A DNA stretch of 28,363 nucleotides from Actinomycetes bacterium (GCA_023389315.1 JAEWEQ010000058.1:1-28363), one strand, 5' to 3'. Shown: positions 1-9,034, numbered from the stretch's first letter. Translations and numbers: made by a program. Notes: generated from the sequence alone by a model not told the origin.

Positions 1-54
1 ACACAACCGCGGGCGAACTAGAGAACCGCAGCGCAGAGTCGATACAGTGGGGGA

Positions 55-660
55 GTGAGTGAAACATCCCCCTGGCTCGTGATTGGACTGGGCAACCCCG
101 GCCCCCGCTACGCGAAAAACCGGCACAATGTTGGCCACATGGTGGTTGAAACCCTGGCGCAAAACGCCGGCGCCACCTTCACCCGTCACCGCGCGGGCGC
201 CCAAGTAGCCTCCCCCCGCCTGGGGATCCTTCCCGGCGGCCGCCCCGGCCCGGTCGTGCACCTAGCGTGGCTAGAAAGCTACATGAACGTCTCTGGCGGC
301 CCCACCGCGAACCTGGCGAAATTCTTCTCCATCAGCCCCGACCGGCTACTGGTCATCCACGACGAGCTCGACCTCCCGGTCCACCAACTGCGCCTCAAAT
401 TCGGTGGCGGCGAGGGCGGTCACAACGGTTTGCGTTCCATCTCCCAATCCATGGGGACCAAGGACTACGCGCGTTTGCGGGTTGGCATTGGCCGGCCCCC
501 CACACGCATGGACACCGCGGACTTCGTCCTCGCTGATTTCCCCCGCGCCGAAGCCACCGACTGGCAAATCACCATCGCTAACGCCGCGGACGTAGTGGAA
601 GACATTATCACCACTGACTTCGCATCCGCCCAGCAACGCCTCCACACTAGCCAACCGTGA
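55..660 (+). CDS. pth: Peptidyl-tRNA hydrolase
   Basis: Cytoplasmic esterase that frees tRNA from peptidyl-tRNAs dropped by stalled ribosomes. The 201-residue product has the usual Pth length and the family residues in order: GLGNPG with N14, the catalytic-type H24 in RHNVG, YMNVSG (M77, N78), HDELDLP with D103, and GGGEGGHNG with N124. The start is GTG at 55; a G-rich stretch lies directly in front of it with tight spacing, and no better in-frame start is seen. The stop lies 11 bases before the mfd start, so the two are probably co-transcribed. A short insertion with Gly/Pro (residues about 54-66) precedes the YMN motif. Function is secure from motifs; the exact start is less so. Confidence 0.95.
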   Translation: MSETSPWLVIGLGNPGPRYAKNRHNVGHMVVETLAQNAGATFTRHRAGAQVASPRLGILPGGRPGPVVHLAWLESYMNVSGGPTANLAKFFSISPDRLLVIHDELDLPVHQLRLKFGGGEGGHNGLRSISQSMGTKDYARLRVGIGRPPTRMDTADFVLADFPRAEATDWQITIANAADVVEDIITTDFASAQQRLHTSQP

Positions 661-671
661 GGATCTAAAAC

Positions 672-3600
672 TTGGCCCCCAAAGCCCCACTCAAAGCCAT
701 ACTCAGCGCCCTCACCGGCGACCCAACCTGGCAAGCCGCCTCCCAGCTGCTCAACCGCGGCCAAGACGGCACCATCGTGGCTTCCGCCGGTGCCCGCGCC
801 CTCACCTTGGCGCACGCGCGCACCCAAACCAACTCTCGCCCCCTGGTGGTGGTCACCCCCACCGGGCGCGACGCGCAAACCCTGGCTGACGCTCTCAACT
901 GCTACGTCGACGGCGTCGAAGTCCTACCCGCGTGGGAGACCCTCCCGCACGAGCGTCTGTCCCCCCAACGTGACACCATGGCCCGCCGCGTCGCGGTGAT
1001 GCGGCGCCTAGCCCACCCCGAACCCGAGGGTCGGGCCAGTGAAATCCGTATCCTGGTGGTCCCCCTGCGCGCTTTCATGCAGCCGGTGGTCGCTGGCCTG
1101 GGGGACATCGAACCGGTGCGCCTGATGCCGGGCAACATCGTGGACCTACCTTCCCTGGTGGACAAGCTCACCGCCCTCGGATACGAACGCACCGACGTGG
1201 TGCAGCGACGCGGTGAGATCGCGGTGCGCGGCGGCATCCTCGACGTGTTCTCACCCATCGACCCCCACCCGGTGCGCATTGAACTGTTCGGCGACGAAGT
1301 GGACGAAATCCGCTATTTCTCCGTCTCCGACCAGCGGTCCGTCGCGATTGCTGAGGACGGTTTGTGGGCTCCGGCGGCCCGCGAAATCCTCCTCACTGAC
1401 GCCGTCAAAGAACGCGCCCGCCAAGCGGTGGGTAAACTTCCCGGCGCCCAAGACATGCTGGAGCTAATCAGTCAGGGCATCACTGTGGAAGGCATGGAGT
1501 CCCTCAGCCCCATCCTGGTGGACGAACTCCAATCTCTGCTGGACCTACTGCCAACTGACGCCACCATCGTGGTGACCGAACCGGAACGAGTGCAGGCCCG
1601 CGCCGAGGACCTGGTGGCCACCACCGAAGAGTTCCTCACCGCCGCGTGGAGCGCCGCCGCCGCGGGCGCCGACATTCCCCTGCAGGCGGGCCAGGCGTCC
1701 TTCCGCAGTTTGGAACAAATGCGCGCCGACGCAGCCGAGCGGTCCTTGCCGTGGGTTTCCCTCACCGCGTTGGCACCCCCGGCGCTGGCCAACGCCATTG
1801 CCGAGGACGGTCACGACCAAGACGACCCGGTGATCGTAAGTGACCACCTGGTTTCCATCGGCAGCCGCGATGTGCACCCGTATCGGGGGAAAATCGACCA
1901 GGCAGTCACCGACCTTAAACAACTCCAAAAACAGGGGTGGCGCATTGTCGTGACCACCGAGGGAACCGGGTCGGCCAAACGTATCGGCGCGGTCTTGGCG
2001 GAAGCGGATGTGGCGGCCCGCGTGGTCACCCAGGTGCAGGATATCGCTGCCGGGCTCATCACCGTCCTCGCCGCGCAAGCCGGCCCCGGATTCGTTAGCC
2101 CCAGTCGCAAACTCGCGATCGTTACCGAAACGGATCTGACCGGGCGTGCCGGATCCAACACCACCGGCGCGATGCGCCGCACCATGCCCACGCGCCGGCG
2201 CCGCGGCGTCGATCCCCTCACCCTCACCCCGGGGGACCTGGTGGTGCACGAACACCACGGGATCGGGAAGTTCGTGAAAATGGTTTCCCGCACCACCGGT
2301 AGCCCGGGTAACGCCGTGACCCGCGACTACCTGCTGCTCGAATACGCGCCCTCGCGGCGCGGACAACCGGCCGATCAACTTTGGGTTCCCACCGACTCCC
2401 TCGACCAGGTGTCGAAATACGCGGGCTCCGACAACCCCTCCTTGTCGAAGATGGGCGGGTCCGAGTGGGCGCGCACCAAGTCCAAGGCGCGCGCCGCGAT
2501 CCGCCAGATCGCCGCGGAACTGGTGCGCCTATACGCGGCGCGCCAGGCCACCAAAGGGTTCGCTTTCAGCCCCGACACTCCGTGGCAGCAAGAACTCGAA
2601 GACGCTTTCCCGTTCGTGGAAACCCCCGACCAGCTCATCACCATTGATGAAGTGAAAGCGGACATGGAAAAACCCACGCCCATGGACCGCCTGCTGTGCG
2701 GTGACGTGGGCTACGGTAAGACCGAGATCGCGGTGCGTGCCGCCTTCAAAGCGGTGCAAGACGGTAAGCAAGTGGCCGTCCTCGTGCCCACCACCTTGCT
2801 GGTACAACAGCACTTGGAGACTTTCACGCAGCGCTACGCCGGGTTCCCGGTGGAAGTCGCGGCCCTGTCGCGTTTTTCCACTCCCGCCCAAGCCAAGCAG
2901 GTGCGTGAACAGTTGGAATCGGGGGCCATTGACGTGGTGATCGGCACGCACGCGCTACTGACCGGGCACGTGCGGTTCAAGAACCTGGGCCTGGTGGTGG
3001 TCGATGAGGAACAGCGTTTCGGGGTGGAACACAAAGAAACCCTCAAACAGTTGCGCACCGACGTCGACGTCCTATCCATGTCCGCCACCCCGATTCCTCG
3101 CACCTTGGAAATGGCGGTCACCGGGTTGCGGGAGATGTCGCTGCTGCAGACCCCACCCGAAGATCGTCACCCGATTTTGACCTTCGTGGGCGCCTATTCT
3201 GATGAGCAGGTGCGGGCCGCCATTAAACGCGAGCTGCTGCGCGACGGGCAAGTGTTCTACATCCACAACCGGGTCTGCGATATTTCAAAAGTGGCTCGCA
3301 AGGTCGCTGACTTAGTACCGGACGCGCGCGTGCGGGTGGCCCACGGCAAACTCTCTGAAGCCCAGTTAGAACAAGTGATTGTGGACTTTTGGAACCGCGA
3401 GTTCGACGTCCTCGTGTGCACCACCATCGTGGAAACCGGCTTGGATATTGCCAACGCCAACACGTTGATTGTGGATCGCGCCGACGCCATGGGGCTGTCG
3501 CAACTGCACCAGTTACGAGGACGGGTGGGCCGCGGGCGCGAACGCGCTTACGCGTACTTCCTTTACCCGGCCGATAAGGCCCTCACTGAAATCGCTCACG

Positions 3601-4286
3601 AGCGCCTGTCCACCATTGCTTCGAACACCGATCTGGGGTCGGGGATTGCGGTGGCGCAAAAGGATTTGGAGATCCGCGGGGCGGGGAACCTGCTGGGCGG
3701 GGAACAGTCGGGCCACATCGCGGGCGTGGGGTTTGACCTGTACGTGCGCATGGTGGCGGACGCGGTCACCGCGTTCCGGGAGGGGCGGGTTGCCACCCGC
3801 GATGAGATGCGCATCGAAATCCCCGTGGACGCCCACATCCCCACCGACTACATCACGGGGGAGAAACTCCGGTTGGAGACGTATGCGAAGATCGCGGCGT
3901 TGGCCAATCCCAGTGATGCCGAGGACGTTCGCGCCGAACTGCAGGACCGTTACGGCCCTATTCCCCGCCAGGTGGAACTACTTTTCGCCCTCGCCCAGTT
4001 GCGCGAGTACGCGCGCTCGCTGGGGGTTAAAGAAATCGCGCAGCAGGGACGCTACTTGCGTTTGCAGCCGGTGGAGTTGTCCGATGCTGCGACCATGCGT
4101 TTGAAGCGCCTGCACCCGGGGTCGATTCTCAAACCCGCGGTCCGCACCGTCCTCGTGCCACTGCCGGGGAGCGGGCGGTTGGGCAGTGACCCGGTGATTG
4201 ACGAACCACTTTTGGAGTGGGTGGAGGCGTTGTTGCGAAATATCGTGGCGTATCGCCCGCAGGTGAGTGCGGAGGGCGGGCGTTAG
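672..4286 (+). CDS. mfd: Transcription-repair coupling factor Mfd
   Basis: SF2 ATPase that pushes stalled RNA polymerase off DNA and recruits UvrA. At 1204 residues it is full length for an actinobacterial Mfd. In order: UvrB-homology N-terminal region, including PAWETLPHERLSP and GGILDVFSP; a CarD-like polymerase-interacting domain from about residue 515 (GDLVVHEHHGIGKF); Walker A GDVGYGKT at 677-684; the DEEQ box at 778-781; SATPIPRTL; QLRGRVGRGRERAYAYF near 948; and a C-terminal TRCF domain. The start is TTG at 672, about 8 bases after a GAGGAT ribosome site overlapping the pth stop. No mazG follows, although mfd-mazG-eno is a common actinobacterial order. One exact ACCGTCCTCGT and several near copies lie inside the gene; the LRGRV codons themselves spell a near copy. 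Confidence 0.97.
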   Translation: MAPKAPLKAILSALTGDPTWQAASQLLNRGQDGTIVASAGARALTLAHARTQTNSRPLVVVTPTGRDAQTLADALNCYVDGVEVLPAWETLPHERLSPQRDTMARRVAVMRRLAHPEPEGRASEIRILVVPLRAFMQPVVAGLGDIEPVRLMPGNIVDLPSLVDKLTALGYERTDVVQRRGEIAVRGGILDVFSPIDPHPVRIELFGDEVDEIRYFSVSDQRSVAIAEDGLWAPAAREILLTDAVKERARQAVGKLPGAQDMLELISQGITVEGMESLSPILVDELQSLLDLLPTDATIVVTEPERVQARAEDLVATTEEFLTAAWSAAAAGADIPLQAGQASFRSLEQMRADAAERSLPWVSLTALAPPALANAIAEDGHDQDDPVIVSDHLVSIGSRDVHPYRGKIDQAVTDLKQLQKQGWRIVVTTEGTGSAKRIGAVLAEADVAARVVTQVQDIAAGLITVLAAQAGPGFVSPSRKLAIVTETDLTGRAGSNTTGAMRRTMPTRRRRGVDPLTLTPGDLVVHEHHGIGKFVKMVSRTTGSPGNAVTRDYLLLEYAPSRRGQPADQLWVPTDSLDQVSKYAGSDNPSLSKMGGSEWARTKSKARAAIRQIAAELVRLYAARQATKGFAFSPDTPWQQELEDAFPFVETPDQLITIDEVKADMEKPTPMDRLLCGDVGYGKTEIAVRAAFKAVQDGKQVAVLVPTTLLVQQHLETFTQRYAGFPVEVAALSRFSTPAQAKQVREQLESGAIDVVIGTHALLTGHVRFKNLGLVVVDEEQRFGVEHKETLKQLRTDVDVLSMSATPIPRTLEMAVTGLREMSLLQTPPEDRHPILTFVGAYSDEQVRAAIKRELLRDGQVFYIHNRVCDISKVARKVADLVPDARVRVAHGKLSEAQLEQVIVDFWNREFDVLVCTTIVETGLDIANANTLIVDRADAMGLSQLHQLRGRVGRGRERAYAYFLYPADKALTEIAHERLSTIASNTDLGSGIAVAQKDLEIRGAGNLLGGEQSGHIAGVGFDLYVRMVADAVTAFREGRVATRDEMRIEIPVDAHIPTDYITGEKLRLETYAKIAALANPSDAEDVRAELQDRYGPIPRQVELLFALAQLREYARSLGVKEIAQQGRYLRLQPVELSDAATMRLKRLHPGSILKPAVRTVLVPLPGSGRLGSDPVIDEPLLEWVEALLRNIVAYRPQVSAEGGR

Positions 4287-4290
4287 CGCG

Positions 4291-4296
4291 TAGAAT
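4291..4296 (+). promoter_or_regulatory. Candidate -10 element for the lipoprotein gene
   Basis: TAGAAT lies 5 bases after the mfd stop and fits the actinobacterial TANNNT -10 pattern. No convincing -35 is seen at the right distance. It would start a short leader before the GGAAAGG ribosome site at 4315-4321. This is a pattern match only. Confidence 0.4.
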
Positions 4297-4330
4297 CTAA
4301 GCGGTTAGGTTATTGGAAAGGATGACATCG

Positions 4331-4873
4331 GTGTTGAATCGACGGTTTTGGTCCCGCCCCTTGGCAGCGGGTGCTTCCCTGGTGATGCTGCTGGGGGTCG
4401 CCGCGTGCAGTGCGCATCCCGGTACCGCAGTGCAGGTGGATGACACTCGCTACAGCGTGGATCAAGTGAATGAAGCCACCACGGAGTTGTCCGCCATGGA
4501 GGGGCAACCTGTGCCCCCTTCGACGGTGGCTTATATCTTGGCGATGGATGATTCGATGAATGAACTCGCCGCAGAAAACGACATCAAGCTCACTGACACT
4601 GACATCCGCGATTTGGTGGCGGGGCACGCTAAGCAGGCCGGTATTACCCTGTCGGATCTGTCAGTGAAGGTCCTGCGCGTTTCTAACCAGCACAACACTT
4701 TGACGCAAAAGATTGGGCCGGAGAAAGTCCAGCAGCAGTTGCAAAAGAAGCAGGCTGCGCGCGACATTGAACTGAATCCACGCTACGGCGTGATCGCTGA
4801 GGACGGTACCTTCGCACCTCCCACGCTAACTGGTGTGGTGGATGGGCGCGCCCCGGTGCTGCCCGCAAAGTAA
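4331..4873 (+). CDS. SurA-N-like lipoprotein
   Basis: Exported lipoprotein of about 180 residues, probably anchored on the outer face of the membrane. The start is placed at GTG 4331, about 9 bases after the ribosome site GGAAAGG (4315-4321); ATG 4322 touches that site and TTG 4313 overlaps it. From this start the protein has a basic N-terminus (LNRRFWSRP), a hydrophobic stretch and a lipobox ending in GVAAC. The mature part resembles the SurA N-terminal chaperone fold (VDDTRYSVDQVNEA, then helices rich in charged residues), with a closing NPRYG motif that I associate with actinobacterial SurA-N lipoproteins. There is no rotamase domain. The position between mfd and eno matches such proteins elsewhere. 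A role in folding exported proteins is inferred from the family only. Confidence 0.75.
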   Translation: MLNRRFWSRPLAAGASLVMLLGVAACSAHPGTAVQVDDTRYSVDQVNEATTELSAMEGQPVPPSTVAYILAMDDSMNELAAENDIKLTDTDIRDLVAGHAKQAGITLSDLSVKVLRVSNQHNTLTQKIGPEKVQQQLQKKQAARDIELNPRYGVIAEDGTFAPPTLTGVVDGRAPVLPAK

Positions 4874-5118
4874 TTTCTGCACTGTAGTTTGTCCCTGGCA
4901 GCGAATATGATCAGGGGTAGACAGTATGAGTGCCAGATGGTAACCAACATCACCGGCAAGGACGGTCAGCGTGGGACTATTCGCCCCGATCGTCCTCGTG
5001 TCGGGCGGTTGGTAACCACCTTCGCAAGCTGGGACGGGGGAAGCAGTTCCCCGGTTTTAGGAAACGTACTATCGTAGTAAGCGCGAGCGAAATCGCGAAC
5101 CGAAAGAAGGAGAATAAC
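4874..5118 (+). promoter_or_regulatory. Long leader/promoter region of eno
   Basis: About 245 bases without a supported gene. A good -10 hexamer TATGAT is at 4906-4911 and would give a leader of about 200 bases; a second -10-like TACTAT is at 5067-5072. The 9-base word TGGTAACCA occurs twice (4938-4946 and 5010-5018). GGGGAA (5037-5042) and TTCCCC (5047-5052) can form a short hairpin. A near copy of the dispersed word (CGTCCTCGT) is at 4991-4999. The eno frame is open upstream through this stretch, but the strong ribosome site at 5105-5112 argues against a longer protein. Confidence 0.5.
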
Positions 5119-6399
5119 GTGGCACGTATTGAGGCCATTGGCGCACGCGAGATTCTGGACTCTCGCGGCAACCCGACCGTTGAAGTTGAAGTTCTGCTCG
5201 ATGATGGCACCATCTCCCGGGCCGGCGTTCCCTCGGGTGCTTCCACCGGCGCGTTCGAAGCTGTTGAGCGTCGCGACGGCGACAAGGACCGCTACCAGGG
5301 TAAGGGCGTCCAGGACGCGGTTGAGGCGGTTATCGACACCATCGCTCCCGAACTGATTGACGAAGAAGTGACCGAACAGCGTCGCATCGACGAAGCGATG
5401 ATCGAACTGGACGGCACCGATAACAAGAGCAAGCTGGGTGCGAACGCCATCCTCGGTGTTTCCCTGGCGGTTGCGAAGGCCGCGGCGGAGTCCTCCGGCC
5501 TGCCCCTGTACCGTTACATTGGTGGACCCAACGCCCGCGTGCTGCCGGTCCCGATGATGAACATCCTCAACGGTGGCTCCCACGCGGACACCAACGTTGA
5601 CATCCAGGAGTTCATGATTGCCCCCATCGGTGCCCCCACTTTCCGTGAGGCGCTGCGCTGGGGCGCGGAGGTTTACCACACCCTGAAGTCCGTCATCAAG
5701 GGCCGTGGCCTGTCCACCGGTCTGGGTGACGAAGGCGGTTTCGCTCCGAACCTGGAATCCAACGCCGCGGCGCTGGACCTGATCATGGAAGCCATTGAGA
5801 AGGCGGGCTACAAGCCGGGCGCTGACATTGCGCTGGCCCTGGACGTGGCCTCCACCGAGTTCTTCTCCGAAGGCTCCTACCAGATGGAAGGCGAAGGCCG
5901 TTCCACCCAGTACATGGTTGAGTACTACGAGAAGCTGATCACCGACTACCCGCTGGTTTCCATCGAGGACCCGTTGTCCGAGGACGAATGGGACGACTGG
6001 AAGGCCCTGACCGGTCAGATTGGTGACCGCGTGCAGCTGGTGGGCGACGACCTGTTCGTGACCAACCCCGCTCGCCTGCGCAAGGGCATCGAAATGGGTG
6101 CGGCTAACGCCCTGCTGGTGAAGGTGAACCAGATTGGCTCCCTCACCGAGACCCTGGATGCGGTTGATGATGCGCACCGCAACGGTTTCCGCACCATGAC
6201 TTCGCACCGTTCCGGTGAAACCGAAGACACCACCATCGCGGATCTGGCGGTGGCCACCAACTCCGGTCAGATTAAGACCGGTGCGCCGGCTCGTTCCGAG
6301 CGCGTGGCCAAGTACAACCAGCTGCTGCGTATCGAGGAAGAACTGGGCGAGACCGCGCTGTACGCCGGTGCGTCCGCGTTCCCGCGTAGCTCCTTCTAG
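5119..6399 (+). CDS. eno: Enolase
   Basis: Glycolytic 2-phosphoglycerate to phosphoenolpyruvate lyase. It is 426 residues from GTG 5119, which sits 6 bases after a strong AGAAGGAG ribosome site; the reading frame is open 63 codons further upstream, but that part has no family similarity. Signature stretches: IGAREILDSRGNPTVEVEV, PSGASTGAFEA, NGGSHADTNVDIQEFM, GLGDEGGFAPN (catalytic Glu), SIEDPLSEDEWDDW and GDDLFVTNP (metal ligands), LLVKVNQIG (catalytic Lys) and SHRSGETEDT. The codon choice is visibly more restricted (GGT, GTT, CTG, TCC) than in neighbouring genes, as expected for a highly expressed gene. A strong terminator follows, so it is probably transcribed alone. Confidence 0.98.
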   Translation: MARIEAIGAREILDSRGNPTVEVEVLLDDGTISRAGVPSGASTGAFEAVERRDGDKDRYQGKGVQDAVEAVIDTIAPELIDEEVTEQRRIDEAMIELDGTDNKSKLGANAILGVSLAVAKAAAESSGLPLYRYIGGPNARVLPVPMMNILNGGSHADTNVDIQEFMIAPIGAPTFREALRWGAEVYHTLKSVIKGRGLSTGLGDEGGFAPNLESNAAALDLIMEAIEKAGYKPGADIALALDVASTEFFSEGSYQMEGEGRSTQYMVEYYEKLITDYPLVSIEDPLSEDEWDDWKALTGQIGDRVQLVGDDLFVTNPARLRKGIEMGAANALLVKVNQIGSLTETLDAVDDAHRNGFRTMTSHRSGETEDTTIADLAVATNSGQIKTGAPARSERVAKYNQLLRIEEELGETALYAGASAFPRSSF

Positions 6400-6430
6400 T
6401 TGAAGGGCCGCTGAGCGGTAGTTCTTTGTA

Positions 6431-6467
6431 GGGTGGGGGACCTTCTGGGTTCCCCACCCTCGTTTTT
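6431..6467 (+). terminator. Intrinsic terminator of eno
   Basis: GGGTGGGG (6431-6438) pairs with CCCCACCC (6452-6459) around a 13-base loop, followed by TCGTTTTT. An exact copy of the dispersed word (ACGAGGACGGT, 6468-6478) starts immediately after the T run. Confidence 0.85.
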
Positions 6468-6550
6468 ACGAGGACGGTCACCTCCGTTGGGTGGACTGCC
6501 CCCGGCGCGCCGCCATCGAATGTGGCGGTCAGATTTGGGAAACTGAACCT

Positions 6551-7387
6551 ATGAATGCCCGCCGCCCGAACCGTCCTCGTCCTGCCCGCTGTGCTGCGGA
6601 AGGAAAGTCTGCGCGTAACCAGGCGGCGGAGTCTGCACAAAATCAGGCCCGGAAGGTAGGCGGCGCTCAGGCCGGGACGTCTACTGGCAGCCAGGTGCGA
6701 AAAGCCGCCGGCACTCAGGTTGAGAAGTCGGCCGGCAGCCAGGCGGAAAAGTCCGCGGCTCGCCCCGCTAAACCCAAGGCAGCTGGCAAGTACATTGCCC
6801 TCGCTACCGGACGCAACCGAAACCGTCCCCGTGCTGCCACCCAAACACGCTCGGCCTCCGGGCGCACATTGTCGGCCCGGACCCCATCGGGACGTAGCGG
6901 AGACCCTAAAGCGGTGCGAGAAAAACCGGGACGCACTCGCCCCCAGTCGGGGCGCTGGGATTCGCCGAAAACCTTGATCGTAGCCTTCGTGCTGGTGCTG
7001 GCGGTGCTGGGCATGGTGCAGCCGGTGCACGCATGGTGGGTGCAGCAACGCGAGTACCGCGCCATCATGAACCAGATTGATACCACGCGCACGAAGAATC
7101 AGGAACTGCAGGCCGAACTCGACCGCTGGTCCAGTAAAGAATACGTGGCCAGCCAGGCACGGGCGCGCCTACAGATGGTCATGCCGGGGGAAACCCAGTA
7201 CGCCGTGGTCGATCCGGGTGATCATGCCGTACCAGTCAGTAGTGCGCAGGCAGTGGAGGCCCACGGTCCGCAGCGCCCCTGGTATCTGACCATCGCTGAT
7301 AGCGTGGATGCCGCTGATGATCCGAAATCGTTGAAAGTCATCGCCCCTCAACCTGTCCAAGAAAAACCCGTGGAGGAAAACGAGTGA
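6551..7387 (+). CDS. FtsB/DivIC-like septum formation initiator
   Basis: Bitopic membrane protein of the divisome (FtsB/DivIC family), of about 278 residues. From ATG 6551 there is a cytoplasmic tail of about 145 residues, very rich in Ala, Gln, Lys and Arg, with degenerate repeats of about ten residues (AGTQVEKSA, AGSQAEKSA). One transmembrane segment follows (TLIVAFVLVLAVLGMVQPV), then an extracytoplasmic coiled coil (REYRAIMNQIDTTRTKNQELQAELDRW) ending with the family-typical YVASQARARLQMVMPGE. Its stop overlaps the next start by four bases (GTGA), so translation is coupled. An exact dispersed word is at 6570-6580 within the tail. The ribosome site is weak; GTG 6491 is an alternative start. 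Family assignment is firm; the division role is known from relatives. Confidence 0.85.
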   Translation: MNARRPNRPRPARCAAEGKSARNQAAESAQNQARKVGGAQAGTSTGSQVRKAAGTQVEKSAGSQAEKSAARPAKPKAAGKYIALATGRNRNRPRAATQTRSASGRTLSARTPSGRSGDPKAVREKPGRTRPQSGRWDSPKTLIVAFVLVLAVLGMVQPVHAWWVQQREYRAIMNQIDTTRTKNQELQAELDRWSSKEYVASQARARLQMVMPGETQYAVVDPGDHAVPVSSAQAVEAHGPQRPWYLTIADSVDAADDPKSLKVIAPQPVQEKPVEENE

Positions 7388-7980
7388 ACCTCACCCCTGC
7401 ATCCGCTGTTGACGTGCAGATTGTGGAACGTCAGTTGGGGCGCTTACCGCGTGGGGTGGAAGGCATCGCTGCGCGCTGTCAATGCCAGGCTCCCCTAGTG
7501 GTGTTCACCGCTCCTCGCCTTCCCGACGGCACCCCGTTCCCCACCTGCTTCTACCTCACCCAGCCGGCCGCCGTTAAGGGGTGTTCCACTTTGGAGGCTG
7601 AGCGTTGGATGGAGACTCTCAACGCTGACCTGGCTGAAGATGAACAGTTGGCGCAGCAGTATCGCCGCGCCCACGACCATTACATTGCGGCGCGCGAATC
7701 GGTGGAGTTCGTTGACCATTTGCATGAGACTTCCGCCGGTGGGATGCCAAATCGCGTGAAGTGTTTGCATGCCCTGCTCGGTCATGCCTTGGCCGCAGGT
7801 GCGGGCGTGAATCCGATTGGGGATCGCACGCTGGCGATGTTGGAAGAGCGCAACCTGTGGGATCGAAACCGGTGCTGGTGTGAACCCGGGCAGCGTCCGG
7901 CGGATTTCGCAGCCAGCGCGGTTGGTGCGTCTGCGCAAGATAATCACGAGGACGTAGCCGAGGCTGGCAGTGAAGCCTGA
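7384..7980 (+). CDS. DUF501 family protein
   Basis: A 198-residue soluble protein of the actinobacterial DUF501 family, function unknown. The family signatures are RCQCQAPLVVFTAPRLPDGTPFPTCFYLT near residues 32-60, containing the conserved Cys pair, and GMPNRVKCLHALLGHALAAG in the centre, followed by RNRCWC with two further Cys. GTG 7384 overlaps the upstream stop by four bases, showing coupled translation with the FtsB-like gene. In actinobacteria this gene typically lies between an FtsB/DivIC gene and ppx/gppA, as here. The Cys-rich pattern could hold a metal, but that is inference. The last 30 or so residues are acidic and poorly conserved. Confidence 0.88.
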   Translation: MNLTPASAVDVQIVERQLGRLPRGVEGIAARCQCQAPLVVFTAPRLPDGTPFPTCFYLTQPAAVKGCSTLEAERWMETLNADLAEDEQLAQQYRRAHDHYIAARESVEFVDHLHETSAGGMPNRVKCLHALLGHALAAGAGVNPIGDRTLAMLEERNLWDRNRCWCEPGQRPADFAASAVGASAQDNHEDVAEAGSEA

Positions 7981-8035
7981 GTTGCGGGAAGGCACCGGTG
8001 CGGGGATTGAGTTCCCATGGAATTTGGGGTTGCCG

Positions 8036-9034
8036 GTGGGTAACGTGGCGGCGATTGACTGCGGCACGAATTCCATTCGCTTGCTGATTGGTCGGCGCAG
8101 CGCTGCTGGCTGCGACAATGTTGACACTACCGTGCCCGTTGTGGAAGGCCAGGCGGCGGCGGAGTGGGAGGAAGCCGTCCGCCTGATGCGCATTGTGCGC
8201 CTGGGGGAGGGCGTGGACCGCACCGGCGAGCTGGCTCCCGCAGCTATTGCTCGCACGCTTGCCAGTGCCCGCGATTACGCGCAGATTTGCCGCGATCACC
8301 AGGTCACGCGCCTGCGTTTCGTGGCCACTTCTGCGAGCCGCGATGCCCGCAACCGCCAGGACTTCATCACCCAGATCCGCGCCGCCATCGGGGTGGATCC
8401 GGAAGTGGTGGTCGGTGAGGAAGAAGCGCGCCTGAGTTTCCTCGGCTCCACCGCGCATCTGCGGGATCTGGAATGGCCGGTGTTGGTGATTGATATTGGC
8501 GGTGGCTCCACTGAGTTCGTTTACGCCACTTCACCTGACCAGTTGCGGGCGATTTCGACCAATATGGGTTCGGTGCGGGTGCATGAGAAGTTCCCGAGCT
8601 TCGCCATGGGCCCGGATTCACCCGACGCCGCCGCGCGCGCGTGGATCACCTCGGTGCTGGACACCGCGAACGACACTGTACCGTGGGATAAGGTGGCCAC
8701 CTTGGTGGCGGTAGCTGGCACGGTCACCACGGTTGAGGCGTTGGCGTTGGGAGTGGATGAGTACGACAGCGAACGCCTGCACGGCTCGCGTTCGGACACC
8801 AGGCGGGTGCAAGCCACCTGCGCCCAAATGATGACGATGCCGGTGGCTGAGCGCGCGAAGTTGGGCTTCATGCCAGCGGGGCGCGAGGACGTGATCGGCG
8901 CGGGTGCCGCCATCTACCGCCAAATTGCCGCCCGCTTAGAACAAGCCCAGGGCCGGCCGGTGCCGGTAGTGGTGTCGGAATACGACATTTTGGATGGGAT
9001 CGCGCTGTCCCTACTGGACGAACCCGCCCGCTAG
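8036..9034 (+). CDS. Ppx/GppA family phosphatase
   Basis: Exopolyphosphatase or pppGpp phosphohydrolase of the ASKHA fold, about 332 residues. Visible motifs: AAIDCGTNSIRLLIG (first phosphate loop), VATSASRDARNRQDF, EEEARLSFLG (catalytic Glu), VLVIDIGGGSTEFVY (second phosphate loop), VAGTVTTVEALALG and GREDVIGAGAAIY. It lacks the C-terminal HD domain of E. coli Ppx, as do most actinobacterial short forms. The start is uncertain: GTG 8036 has GGGG six bases upstream and begins just before the conserved core, while GTG 7970 overlaps the DUF501 gene and adds 22 poorly conserved residues. Last gene of the ftsB-like/DUF501 operon. It ends 26 bases before the convergent nhaA stop. Confidence 0.9.
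   Translation: MGNVAAIDCGTNSIRLLIGRRSAAGCDNVDTTVPVVEGQAAAEWEEAVRLMRIVRLGEGVDRTGELAPAAIARTLASARDYAQICRDHQVTRLRFVATSASRDARNRQDFITQIRAAIGVDPEVVVGEEEARLSFLGSTAHLRDLEWPVLVIDIGGGSTEFVYATSPDQLRAISTNMGSVRVHEKFPSFAMGPDSPDAAARAWITSVLDTANDTVPWDKVATLVAVAGTVTTVEALALGVDEYDSERLHGSRSDTRRVQATCAQMMTMPVAERAKLGFMPAGREDVIGAGAAIYRQIAARLEQAQGRPVPVVVSEYDILDGIALSLLDEPAR

Noticed and set aside
1545..2378. 277-codon frame antisense to mfd
   Set aside because: Shadow of GC-rich mfd codons; no start signal or family.
4889..5077. Possible 62-codon upstream reading frame in the eno leader
   Set aside because: No ribosome site, no recognisable motifs and composition like non-coding DNA; kept only as leader.
4930..5118. 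Upstream in-frame extension of enolase by 63 codons
   Set aside because: It has no enolase similarity, and a strong AGAAGGAG site six bases before GTG 5119 begins the conserved ARIEAIGAREILDSRG.
4966..6207. 413-codon open frame antisense to eno
   Set aside because: It is a mirror of the strongly biased enolase codons; no ribosome site or known family, and enolase itself is certain.
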